Positions 25,556 to 34,600 of a DNA stretch of 64,000 nucleotides are shown in pieces (position 1 is the stretch's first letter; each line of letters starts with the position of its first letter). This DNA comes from Streptomyces sp. NBC_01217 (lineage in GTDB: Bacteria > Actinomycetota > Actinomycetes > Streptomycetales > Streptomycetaceae), in NCBI RefSeq assembly GCF_035994185.1, contig NZ_CP108538.1:6425501-6489500 (forward strand). Reading direction: 5' to 3'. Under the pieces are notes generated by a model. That model saw only the letters and a list, made by a program, of their open reading frames with translations. It was not told the DNA's origin and did no database searches. Both the position numbers and the translations under genes were made by a program.

Positions 25556-28500
25556 CTAACGCTCCTGGTTGTAGGTATTACTTGTGTCCGAACCCGCGTT
25601 ACGTCCCCGCAGCACACCCCGCCGCAGGTTGCTCAACCTGCCGCGGACGTCCTCGGGGGCGCGGGAGACCTGTGGGCCGTCCTGCTGGGTCTGCTCCGCC
25701 GTGCCCTCGACCAGATTGGCCTTGGGCACCCGCCGGGGAAGCCCGGACGGGGTGACCCCGCCCGCCTTCGGGTCCCGGAGCTTCTCGGCCCGCGCCCAGC
25801 GCTCGTCGTTCGTCGAGCGCCAGTCGTCGGGGCCGTTCCCGTCCTGCTGCGCGGGCTGCTGCTGCGATTCCTGCTGCGGCGGCTGCTGGGCAGTGACGGG
25901 CGGGTTGTTGCCGCGGCCGGTGGGCTGCCAGTGCTGCTGACCGCCCCGGCGCGGCAGACCGGCTTCGGTCAGCCCGGGGCCGGAGTTCGGGGTGGGGCCC
26001 GGACGGTCGAAGCCTACGCGCTCCTGCGGCTCGGCGGGAGCGCTCGGAGAAGATTCCGCTTCGACCTGTGCCGAAGGCTCGTACGCGCCCTGGTAGGTGC
26101 CCTGATCCGCCCACTCGCCCTGGTGGGACTGGGGGGCGAACTGTTCGTCGTACGACGGCTGCGGGACCTCGCCGCTTGCATAAGCGGCCTCCGCATAGCC
26201 GCCCTGGTGGGCGTGGTCGGGCTGCTCGGCGAAGCCCGCGTCACCGCGGTAGGGGTCGTAGCCGCCCTCGTACGGAGCCTGCTCGTACTGCTCCTGCTGC
26301 AGACCCTGCTGAGGCTCCTGGGCGTACCCGTTCCCGGCGTATTCGTTTCCGGGGTACTCGCTGTCGGCGTAGCCGTTGTCCGCGTATCCGTTGTCGGCGA
26401 GCTGATTGTCGGCGTACCCGTTCTCGGCGTACTCGCTCCCGGCCTGCTGGTCGTCGGCGTACTGCTCCTGCTGGAACTGCGGGCGCTCACCGGCCGTCTG
26501 GGCCTCCAGCGCGGCCCGGCGCTCCTCACGCATCAGCGAGCGGCCCACCGGGTCCAGCTGCGCGGCGTCCGCCGACGGCTGCTCGTAGCGCGAGTCGTCG
26601 AAGCCGAGCTCCGCCGCCGTGCGCATCTGGGGCTGCTGCGGCAGCTGTTCGAAGGTCTGCTGCTGCGGAATGATCGAGGAGACGGTGAAGTCGTCCTGCG
26701 CGGCGGCCGGTTCGCCACCGCCACCGTGGGTGATGGCGTCCGGCAGCATGACCAGCGAGGTGGTTCCGGCCTGCTCGCCCGAGGGGCGCAGCTGGACCCG
26801 GATGCCGTGCCGGTCGGAGAGCCGGCCGACCACGAACAGACCCATTCGCTGGGACACCGCGGCGTCCACGATCGGCGGGTTGGCCAGCTTGTGGTTGATG
26901 TCGGCGAAGTCCTCGGCGGTGAGGCCGATGCCCTTGTCGTGGATCTCGATCATGACGCGGCTGTCGGGCAGCCGGGTCGCGGTGACCCGCACCTTGGTCT
27001 GCGGCGAGGAGAACGTGGTGGCGTTCTCCAGCAGCTCGGCCAGCAGGTGCACGAGGTCGGTGACGGACTGGCCGTGGATCTCGGTCTCCGGCACCCCGGA
27101 GAGCTCGATGCGCTCGTACGACTCCACCTCGGAGGAGGCGGCACGCAACACGTCGACCAGCGGGACCGGCTGGTTCCAGCGGCGGCCCGGCTCCTCGCCC
27201 GCGAGGACGAGGAGGTTCTCGCCGTTGCGGCGCATACGGGTGGCCAGGTGGTCCAGCCGGAAGAGGTTCTCCAGCTGGTCCGGGTCGGCCTCGTTGTTCT
27301 CCAGGTCGGTGATGAGGGTCAGCTGGCCCTCGATCAGCGACTGGTTGCGGCGCGACAGGTTGGTGAAGATCGCGTTGACGTTGCCCCGCAGCATGGCCTG
27401 CTCGGCCGCCAGCCGGACCGCCTCGCGGTGCACCTGGTCGAATGCGCGGGCGACCTCGCCGATCTCGTCACGGCTGTCGATCGGGATCGGCTGGACGCGG
27501 GTGTCGACCCGGCCCGGATCGGTCCTGGAGAGCTGGTCGACCAGCATCGGCAGTCGCTGCTCGGCGATCCCGAAGGCGGCGGTACGCAGCTGGCGCATCG
27601 AGCGGCTCATCTGCCGGGCCACGAGGCCGGCCAGGATGAACGCGGCAAGCAGGGCGACGATCACGATCGCGCCGTTGACGATGGCGTCGGTCTTGGCGCT
27701 GGACGAGATGTCCGCGGCCTCCGTCACGGCCCTGTCGACGAGCTCTTCCTCGACCGTGGTGTAGCCGTCGAACTTGGCGGTGGCGGCGGCCATCCAGGTC
27801 TCGGGGGTGATGCCCTTCGCGGCCAGCTTCTCGGGCGCCTTGCCCTGGCCGATCTCCTGGGCCATGCCGTCGAAGACCGAGCCGTCGACACTGGGCGGCG
27901 CGACGAACGGGACACCCGCGGCGTCGGCCTGCTCCTTCGCCTTCTTCAGCCTCTCGGCGCCAGCGGCCGACTTGGCGGCCATGACCTCTTTCAGCCGTGC
28001 CGCGTCGGCCTCCGTACCACCGGAGACGAACTCGCCGAGCGCGATCTGCTCCAGGTAGTTGTACGAGCCGAAGGCCTTGACCTGGGCGTTGAACTTGGGG
28101 TTCTCCTGGCTCGGACGCACCAGCAGGTGCATGCCGATGGAGCGCTGAAGCGATTCTGCAGCCTTGGCGAGCTCGATCGCGTAGACCGTACGGCCGTAGC
28201 TGGTGATGTTGCCGGTGCCCAGGCCCAGCTCGTTGCAGAACTCCATCAGGGAGTGCTGCACCTGGATGTAGCCCTCCTCCGTCTTCACCGGGTCCATGGC
28301 CTCGGCGTAGGCGGCCTTGCGCAGCGCGGGGAGCTTCGGCTCCTCCAGCCGGAACAGCTGAAGACGCCGCTCCAGGCCCTTCTTCTTGGGCATGCCCTGC
28401 ACGGCCGTGTCGAACTTCTCGGCGGCCGCGTCGGTGGTGGCCCGCACCTGGCTGACGACGGCGGCATCGCGCTTGTTCGACAGCAGGGGCTGGGCGGAGA

Positions 28501-28825
28501 GGTCGCGCTCGTTGAGGAGCGCCTGACCGTACTCGGAGGCCGCGCGCACGACCAGCGCGGTCTTCTCGGCGTCCTGCGCCTCGCGCCAGGTGTCGATCGA
28601 CCCCTTCACCTGGAAGCCGCCCATGACGAGGCCGACCAGCGCCGGGACCAGGAGGATCGCGTTCAGCTTGGTGGGCACCCGCCAGTTGCGCGGGGACATC
28701 CGGCTGGGGCTGCCGCCGGACGGGGCCGCCTCGGACACATCTGCAGGCGACGCCGCGGCGCGCGGCGGCGGGGTGAAGTTGCCCCGCTCAAGCTGCGCCG
28801 CGGAGCCCTCGTTGCTTCGCCTCAC
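25556..28825 (-). CDS. cvnA: conservon sensor histidine-kinase-like protein CvnA (distal conservon)
   Basis: About 1089 residues from GTG 28825 (AGAGG upstream); the frame is open further but the conserved VRRSNEG start fits. Layout: cytoplasmic Pro/Ser leader; TM1 (about 54-74); an extracytoplasmic nitrate/nitrite-sensing-type (NIT) helical domain (about 75-380); TM2 (about 382-404); HAMP; then a HATPase_c domain with N-box LAELLENATTF, G1 EIHDKGIGL and G2 RMGLFVVGRL. A roughly 380-residue disordered Gln/Tyr/Asn/Pro-rich tail follows, with YADNG-type repeats (DNA about 26325-26465). CvnA proteins are membrane signal receptors of conservons and lack a partner response regulator. The tail ends with RGRLSNLRRGVLRGR, also present in the other CvnA. 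Confidence 0.93.
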   Translation of the reverse strand: MRRSNEGSAAQLERGNFTPPPRAAASPADVSEAAPSGGSPSRMSPRNWRVPTKLNAILLVPALVGLVMGGFQVKGSIDTWREAQDAEKTALVVRAASEYGQALLNERDLSAQPLLSNKRDAAVVSQVRATTDAAAEKFDTAVQGMPKKKGLERRLQLFRLEEPKLPALRKAAYAEAMDPVKTEEGYIQVQHSLMEFCNELGLGTGNITSYGRTVYAIELAKAAESLQRSIGMHLLVRPSQENPKFNAQVKAFGSYNYLEQIALGEFVSGGTEADAARLKEVMAAKSAAGAERLKKAKEQADAAGVPFVAPPSVDGSVFDGMAQEIGQGKAPEKLAAKGITPETWMAAATAKFDGYTTVEEELVDRAVTEAADISSSAKTDAIVNGAIVIVALLAAFILAGLVARQMSRSMRQLRTAAFGIAEQRLPMLVDQLSRTDPGRVDTRVQPIPIDSRDEIGEVARAFDQVHREAVRLAAEQAMLRGNVNAIFTNLSRRNQSLIEGQLTLITDLENNEADPDQLENLFRLDHLATRMRRNGENLLVLAGEEPGRRWNQPVPLVDVLRAASSEVESYERIELSGVPETEIHGQSVTDLVHLLAELLENATTFSSPQTKVRVTATRLPDSRVMIEIHDKGIGLTAEDFADINHKLANPPIVDAAVSQRMGLFVVGRLSDRHGIRVQLRPSGEQAGTTSLVMLPDAITHGGGGEPAAAQDDFTVSSIIPQQQTFEQLPQQPQMRTAAELGFDDSRYEQPSADAAQLDPVGRSLMREERRAALEAQTAGERPQFQQEQYADDQQAGSEYAENGYADNQLADNGYADNGYADSEYPGNEYAGNGYAQEPQQGLQQEQYEQAPYEGGYDPYRGDAGFAEQPDHAHQGGYAEAAYASGEVPQPSYDEQFAPQSHQGEWADQGTYQGAYEPSAQVEAESSPSAPAEPQERVGFDRPGPTPNSGPGLTEAGLPRRGGQQHWQPTGRGNNPPVTAQQPPQQESQQQPAQQDGNGPDDWRSTNDERWARAEKLRDPKAGGVTPSGLPRRVPKANLVEGTAEQTQQDGPQVSRAPEDVRGRLSNLRRGVLRGRNAGSDTSNTYNQER

Positions 28826-29154
28826 TCGACCAACAACCTCTCGGCGTCGGCACCTACGTTGTGCCGTTTTTTCGTTCAGGGCCGTACTACTGGGGAGTTC
28901 GACGAATTCCAGCACGTGGACCGGCCGCGTTCCAAACAGTCGGAACCAGCCATTCCGAGTGGTCCAGACCGCAGATAAAAGGGGCATAAAGAGCGAGCCC
29001 CGCCAAAAGGCGGGACTCATGTGAGCACAGCGGTACCGACTGAATGCATCGGGTATTGAACGCCGGTCAATTCTCTGTCGAAACGTTATGAACACAGGGG
29101 CGGATCGTGTCAAAGGACACAGTCCGCCCCCGTTTGGCTACGTTAACTGCCTTA
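28826..29154. other. promoter region of the distal conservon
   Basis: About 330 bases upstream of cvnA containing no gene. The cvnA-proximal half is comparatively AT-rich and should hold the operon promoter. The far end carries the hairpin at 29097-29130 and is cut by the insertion sequence. Confidence 0.6.
29097..29130 (-). terminator. hairpin, originally downstream of the proximal conservon
   Basis: GGGGCGGATCGTGTC (29097-29111) pairs with GACACAGTCCGCCCC (29116-29130) apart from two adjacent mismatches; loop AAAG. Removing the insertion sequence would place it about 45 bases beyond the stop of the upstream conservon's cvnD, where a terminator belongs. Confidence 0.65.
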
Positions 29155-30135
29155 GGCCAACCGGCAAATGGTGGGAGTTGCCGTTGGCCCGTTGTCGGGA
29201 CGCAAGGCAGGCACGTGCCTGAGTGATCATGGAGTTCTCTACGCTCAGTGATCACTGGAGGGCCCGTGCCTGCTGTGCCATCTTGCCTGCTCGAACCCTT
29301 GTGGGACCAGTTCGCAGCCCTGCTGCCGATGCGGGACGAGTATGCGCCGAACCATCCGCTGGGCTGTCATCGCCGCCGGGTGGCGGACCGGGTGGTTTTC
29401 GAGCACATCGTGCAGGCCCTGGTGCACGGCTCCGGCTACGAGCGGATATCGAGCCCTGGCTGCTCGGACCGCACGATCCGACGCCGCGTCAAACTCTGGT
29501 CGCAGTTGGGGATATCGGAGCAGGTCCATGCCCTGGCCTTGGAGGCGTATGACCGTGTGATCGGGCTCGGGCTGGCCGAAATCTCGGTCGACGGCTGCAT
29601 CACCAAGGCACCCTCGGGCGGAGAAAGGGCCGGGCGCTCGCCGGTCGACAGAGGCAAGCAGGGCCTGAAACGGTCGGTGTCCTCCGACGCGGCCGGAGTG
29701 CCCCTGGGGATCGTCTCCGCTGGTGCCAACCGGCATGACTCGCCGCTGCTCGGCCCTACCCTCCAGGCTACGAAAGACCAGGTCGGAGCTCTGCCTGAGG
29801 AGGTGAACATCAACCTCGACCGCGGCTACGACAGCAGCAGGACCCGGCAGTTGCTGGAGGAATTCGGCTTCACCGGCGAGATCGCCCGCAAGGGCGTGCC
29901 CGCGCCGATCCAGGCCGGCAAGCGGTGGGTGGTAGAGCGTACCCACTCGTGGATGAACGGCTACGGAAAGCTGCGGCGCTGCACCGAGAAAGACGGCGCG
30001 GCTGTGGACTTCTACCTGTACCTCGCCGCTGCCTTCGTCACACTCCGCATGCTCATCCGTCGCGCGACCAACCGCTACCGCTGGGACGACCGCCCCACCA
30101 CCCGGCGCCTCAAGTGATCCATTTGCCGGTCGGTC
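29155..30135 (+). mobile_element. IS5-family insertion sequence, apparently intact (981 bp)
   Basis: Terminal inverted repeats GGCCAACCGGCAAATGG (29155-29171) and, inverted, GACCGACCGGCAAATGG (30119-30135) match at 15 of 17 positions. They are flanked by a 3-bp TTA duplication (29152-29154 and 30136-30138). A three-base TTA/TNA target is typical of IS5 subgroups such as IS1031/IS427. The single transposase gene fills the element. It sits between two conservon operons. Confidence 0.88.
29248..30117 (+). CDS. IS5-family transposase
   Basis: 289 residues. An N-terminal helix-turn-helix-containing region (LLEPLWDQFAALLP ... SDRTIRRRVKLWSQLGISEQ) is followed by a DDE domain with first Asp in AEISVDGCITKAPSGGERAG. 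The block KQGLKRSVSSDAAGVPLGIV follows, second Asp in NINLDRGYDSSRTRQLL, and the catalytic Glu in the Y-(2)-R-(3)-E-like block KRWVVERTHSWMNGYGKLRR. This is the layout of Streptomyces IS5-group (IS1647/IS112-like) transposases encoded by one frame. The start could also be GTG near 29266. No frameshift or stop is present, so it may be active. Confidence 0.93.
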   Translation: MITGGPVPAVPSCLLEPLWDQFAALLPMRDEYAPNHPLGCHRRRVADRVVFEHIVQALVHGSGYERISSPGCSDRTIRRRVKLWSQLGISEQVHALALEAYDRVIGLGLAEISVDGCITKAPSGGERAGRSPVDRGKQGLKRSVSSDAAGVPLGIVSAGANRHDSPLLGPTLQATKDQVGALPEEVNINLDRGYDSSRTRQLLEEFGFTGEIARKGVPAPIQAGKRWVVERTHSWMNGYGKLRRCTEKDGAAVDFYLYLAAAFVTLRMLIRRATNRYRWDDRPTTRRLK

Positions 30136-30157
30136 TTATATCAATACAGACTTGCGT

Positions 30158-30739
30158 CTACTTCAGCCGCGCCATCAGCGCATGCTCCACCAGCGTGATG
30201 AGGCCGCTCTTCGCATCCGCACGGTGTCGCGCGTCCGTCGTGATGATGGGGGTGTCCGGCCCGATCTGGAGCGCTTCGCGGACCTCGTCGGGGGTGTAGG
30301 GCTGGTGTCCGTCGAAGCCGTTGAGGGCGATGACGAAGGGGAGTCCGCTGTTCTCGAAGTAGTCGACTGCGGGGAAGCAGTCGGCGAGGCGGCGGGTGTC
30401 GACGAGGACGACGGCGCCGATGGCGCCGCGGACGAGGTCGTCCCACATGAACCAGAAGCGGTCCTGTCCGGGCGTACCGAAGAGGTACAGGATCAGGTCC
30501 TGGTCCAGGGTGATACGGCCGAAGTCCATTGCGACGGTGGTCGTCGTCTTGCCACCGGTGTGTGTCAAGTCGTCGATGCCTGCGGACGCGGACGTCATCA
30601 CGGCTTCCGTACGCAACGGGTTGATCTCCGAAACGGCACCGACGAACGTGGTCTTACCCACGCCGAAGCCCCCTGCCACCACGATCTTCGCCGAGGTGGT
30701 GGCCCGGGCCGCACCGCCACTAGAGCTTGCGAAGTCCAC
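30158..30739 (-). CDS. cvnD: conservon Ras-like GTPase CvnD (proximal conservon)
   Basis: 193 residues with P-loop GGFGVGKTT, LFGTPGQDRF and NGFD motifs, the terminal gene of the second conservon. Protein identity with the other CvnD is near total (differences such as K for R at the last residue). The DNA is identical over 254 bases, yet the companion cvnA and cvnC genes have diverged strongly. It overlaps cvnC by 20 bases, as in the other operon. The insertion sequence begins 20 bases past its stop and separates it from its probable terminator. Confidence 0.95.
   Translation of the reverse strand: MDFASSSGGAARATTSAKIVVAGGFGVGKTTFVGAVSEINPLRTEAVMTSASAGIDDLTHTGGKTTTTVAMDFGRITLDQDLILYLFGTPGQDRFWFMWDDLVRGAIGAVVLVDTRRLADCFPAVDYFENSGLPFVIALNGFDGHQPYTPDEVREALQIGPDTPIITTDARHRADAKSGLITLVEHALMARLK
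30276..30529. repeat. 254-bp block identical to 23978-24231
   Basis: Partner of the identical block in the other cvnD gene, same orientation, 6.3 kb apart. It could support homologous recombination that would delete the insertion sequence and one conservon's worth of genes. Confidence 0.85.
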
Positions 30740-31127
30740 TGAGCACCCTTTCGAGCAGCGTCACATCCGGCGCGCCGCCGGCCTCTCCATTGCCCGGCTG
30801 GTGGATGGCCACCATGCCGGCTTCCGCCAGGTCCGCGACGAGAATCCGGGCCACACCGAGCGGCATGGACAGCAGCGCCGAGACCTCGGCCACCGACTTG
30901 ACCTCACGGCAGAGGTGGCAGATCCGCTGGTGCTCCGGGAGCAGCGTTCCCAGATGTGCGGGGTCGGCGGTGGTGGAGACCAGCGCCTCGATCGCGAGCT
31001 GGTAGCGCGGCCGGGTCCGGCCGCCGGTCATGGCATAGGGACGGACCAGCGGCTGGTCGCCTTCACCGTCGTACGACGCATGGTGCAGTGCGCCGTACGG
31101 ATCGGGTGAGGCGGGTGGCGGGGTCAT
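30720..31127 (-). CDS. cvnC: conservon DUF742 protein CvnC (proximal conservon)
   Basis: 135 residues: a short N-terminal segment (MTPPPASPDPYGALHHASYD) and the DUF742 domain (LVRPYAMTGGRTRPRYQLAI, LPEHQRICHLCREVKSVAEV, LGVARILVADLAEAGMVAIH). This is the ordinary family length. The paralogue has an added Gln/Pro-rich arm. It shares the operon with cvnA and cvnB upstream and cvnD downstream; a 130-base gap separates it from cvnB. Confidence 0.94.
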   Translation of the reverse strand: MTPPPASPDPYGALHHASYDGEGDQPLVRPYAMTGGRTRPRYQLAIEALVSTTADPAHLGTLLPEHQRICHLCREVKSVAEVSALLSMPLGVARILVADLAEAGMVAIHQPGNGEAGGAPDVTLLERVLSGLRKL

Positions 31128-31260
31128 GAATCCTCCGGGCGTGACAGCAGGGGGTCGGCTTGCCGTCTGAAGGGGCCGGTGGGGGGCTGTGAGCGGCCGG
31201 ACGGGCGAGGGATGAGGGCGTTACCTGGGGCAAACGAATCTGTCATCGGTCCACGGCCGC

Positions 31261-31683
31261 CTAGTGGAGGAGGCTGCCCTGGAGCTCGGCGCGGAGGTCC
31301 GGGGTGAGGACCGTGCCCGCCCGGTCGACCAGGAGGGCCATCTCGTACCCGACCAGACCGATGTCGGCGTCCGGGTGGGCGAGGACGGCCAGCGAGGAGC
31401 CGTCCGAGATGGACATCAGGAAGAGGAACCCGCGTTCCATCTCCACCACGGTCTGACTGACGGCGCCGCCCTCGAAGATCCGCGAGGCACCCGCGGTCAG
31501 CGAGGTCAGACCGGAGGCGACGGCCGCCAGCTGGTCCGCGCGATCGCGCGGGAAACCTTCGGACATGGCCAGCAGGAGTCCGTCGGCGGAGACCACCACC
31601 GTGTGCGACACCCCGGGGGTGTTGTCCACGAAGTTGGTGATCAACCAGTTCAGATTCTGCGCGGCCTGACTCATCGGGCTCAA
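31261..31683 (-). CDS. cvnB: conservon roadblock/LC7 protein CvnB (proximal conservon)
   Basis: 140 residues if started at TTG 31683, 137 from the ATG at 31674. AGGAG lies 6 bases before the TTG, and the same geometry with GTG occurs in the other cvnB, so I favour the TTG. The cvnA TAG (31684-31686) directly abuts it. The roadblock domain is nearly identical to the other CvnB, with Ser for Asn in GGAVSQTVVEMERG and a terminal His for Asn. Confidence 0.93.
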   Translation of the reverse strand: MSPMSQAAQNLNWLITNFVDNTPGVSHTVVVSADGLLLAMSEGFPRDRADQLAAVASGLTSLTAGASRIFEGGAVSQTVVEMERGFLFLMSISDGSSLAVLAHPDADIGLVGYEMALLVDRAGTVLTPDLRAELQGSLLH

Positions 31684-34600
31684 CTAACGCTCCTGCTGGT
31701 GAGTGGGGCCGAGGGGAAAACTGCCGGTCGACTGGCCGTTGTTGGCCTGCCGTCCCTGCTGGATGCCCCGGCGGAGATTGGTCAACCGCCCGCGCACATC
31801 ATCGGGCGCACGCGACACCTGAGGACCGGACTGGTTGTTCTGCTGCTGGGCGGTGCCTGGCACCAGGTTGGCGCGAGGTACCCGGCGAGGCAGTCCGGAG
31901 ACGGTGACTCCGCCTGCCGCGGGCTTCTTCGCCCGCTCCGCCTGCCGTACGAGTTCGTCGTTCGGCGACGGGCGCCAGGAGCTTGTGGCGCCGCCCATGT
32001 CGCCCGCGTCGCGGCGCGGCGCGGGGGGAGCGGGACGCTCCTGGGCGGACTGCGGGGCGAAGGCCGGTGCCTGCGGCTCGGCGGGCGGCTGCTGGCCGCT
32101 CTGCTGCGGGCCGTGGAACCAGTTCGTCTCCAGGGTGTCGTACAGCGGCGTACGGCCGTCCCCGGGGCCTGCCGGAGGCAGGGTCCCGGGCTGCGGCTGC
32201 GGCGGCAGGACCGGACGGTACTGCGCGTCACCGCCGGGCGCGGCGGGCGGGCGCGGGGCACCGAAGTCCCCGTTGTCCCAGCCGTGCTGACGCGGTGCCG
32301 GCAGACCCTGGTCCTGCGCCCGGGCGGGCTGCTGCTGGCCGAAGTCGGGGCGGGCGAACTGCGCGGTGCTCGCCGGGTCCTGCGCGGACGGAACCTGCGG
32401 GGACCGGTACTGCGGGGCCGGTGCCGAGAAGTCCGGGCGGGCGAACTCGGCGGTGGAGCCGGGGCCCTGCCGGTCGTCCATGGGAGGCCGCGCGCCCATC
32501 GGCCGCTGGAACTGGCCGGTGGACTCGGGCTCCTCGTGACCGCGCGGGGTGTCCAGCGGAGTACGCCGCGGCGCGGGCGGCTCCTCGGTGCCCCAGCTGG
32601 TGTTCTGCGGACGCTGCGGGTTGCCACCGGGCAGCTCGGCACGCGGACCGCCCACCGGGGGCAGCTGGCGACCGGGCTGACCCGGGCCGCCGGACTGCTG
32701 GAAGCCGCCCTGGCCTGCCGGGTTCTGCTGGGCCTGCGGAGTCTGCTGCGACTGCCACGGGGCCTGGCCGTTCGGCCGGTTCTGCTGGTCGTTCCAGTCC
32801 TGCTGGCTGTTCCAGTCCTGCTGGTTGTTCCAGTCCTGCTGGTTGTTCCAGTCCTGCTGGTTGTTCCAGTCCTGCTGGTTCGGGTCCTGGCGCTGCTGGT
32901 CCTGGCGGTTCTGGCCGAAGACGTCGGGCTGGCCCGTGTCCGTACGGCCCGTTCCGTCGCCCTGGCCGCGGGCACCGAGCCGGGCGCCGTTGCCGAAGGC
33001 ACCGGCGAGGCCGCCGCCCTGTCGCTGCGGCTCCTGGCGCGAGGCGTCCTGCGGACCGGAGGGCTGGAAACCGGTGTTCTGCCGGCCCGGCTGGCCCTGC
33101 CCGGGCTGGCCCTGCTGGTTCTGCGGCTGGCGGGGGCCGCCGTCACGCGAGGGCAGTGCGGCACGCGGCGCGGAGCCCGCACCGACCTGACCGCGCGCCG
33201 CGCCCGGACCCGCGGCGAGCCGGCCGCCCGGGGCCGACGGCGCACCGACGCCGGGACGGGAGCCGTTGCCCGCGCCCGGTGCCTGCTTGGCGGGCGGCTG
33301 CTTGCCGCCGTGCGCGACATCGACGGGCAGCATGACCAGGGCGGTCGTACCACCGGAGTCGGAGGGCCGCAGCTGGATCCGGATGCCGTGACGCAGGGAC
33401 AGCCGGCCGACCACGAACAGACCCATGCGGCGGGAGACCGAGACGTCCACGGTGGGCGGCGAGGCGAGCCGCTCGTTGATCGCCGCGAGGTCCTCGGGGG
33501 AGAGGCCGATACCGGTGTCGTGGATCTCGACCAGCACCCGCCCGTCGGGCAGCGCGTGACCGGTGACCCGGACCTTCGTCTGCGGCGAGGAGAACGATGT
33601 CGCGTTCTCCAGCAGCTCGGCGAGCAGGTGCACGAGGTCGTTGACGACGCGTCCCGCGACCTCGGTGGCGGGCACCGCGGCCAGTTCGATGCGCTCGTAC
33701 TGCTCCACCTCGGAGGCGGCGGCACGGAGCACGTCGACCAGCGGGACGGGGCGGGTCCACCGGCGGCCCGGCTCCTCGCCCGCGAGGACGAGGAGGTTTT
33801 CGCCGTTACGGCGCATACGGGTCGCGAGGTGGTCGAGCTTGAAGAGCGAGGAGAGCTGGTCCGGGTCGGCCTCGCGCGACTCCAGTTCGGAGATGAGCGA
33901 GAGCTGACGCTGGATGAGGCCCTGGCTGCGGCGCGAGAGGTTGGTGAACATCGCGTTGACGTTGCCCCGGAGAAGGGCCTGCTCGGCGGCGAGACGGACG
34001 GCCTCGCGGTGCACGTCGTCGAAGGCCGCGGCCACCTTGCCGATCTCGTCCCGGGAGTGGACACCGACCGACTCGACCGAGGTGTCGACGTCCTGCGGGT
34101 CGGCCTCGGACAGCTGCTTGACGAGCTCGGGCAGCCGGTCCTGGGCGACGCGCGTAGCCGTGTCCTGCAGCCGTCGCAGCGATCGGATCATCGACCGGGC
34201 GACGACGAAGGCGCCGACCAGCGAGACACCGAGCACCAGCAGGATGAGCGCACCGCTGATGATCGCTTCGCGCTTCGACTCGTCGCGCAGCTCGCGGGCC
34301 TTGCCCTCCATGTCGCTGAGGAGGGTCTCCTCGATGGTCTTCATCGCCTGGATCTTGGTGGAGCTCTGGTCGTACCAGTCCAGGTAGGAACGCCGCGGCG
34401 TGCCGACCATGCCCGAGGGGCTGTCCAGCACCTTCTTGGCGTAGGTCACGGAGGCCTTGATCTCCGGGTTGCCGTCCTGCAGCGTGGCGATCAGCTCTTC
34501 GGCGTTGTTGCCGGTCGCCGAGTAGACCGCCTTGAAGGAGCGGAGCGCGGAGTCTTCCTTGTGCAGCGCGGCGCGGCCGAACTGCTGGTCGTTCTGGTCG

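Noticed and set aside
32791..32880. Tandem 18-bp repeats as a CRISPR array
   Set aside because: Units are contiguous without spacers and lie in frame within cvnA; no cas genes are present.
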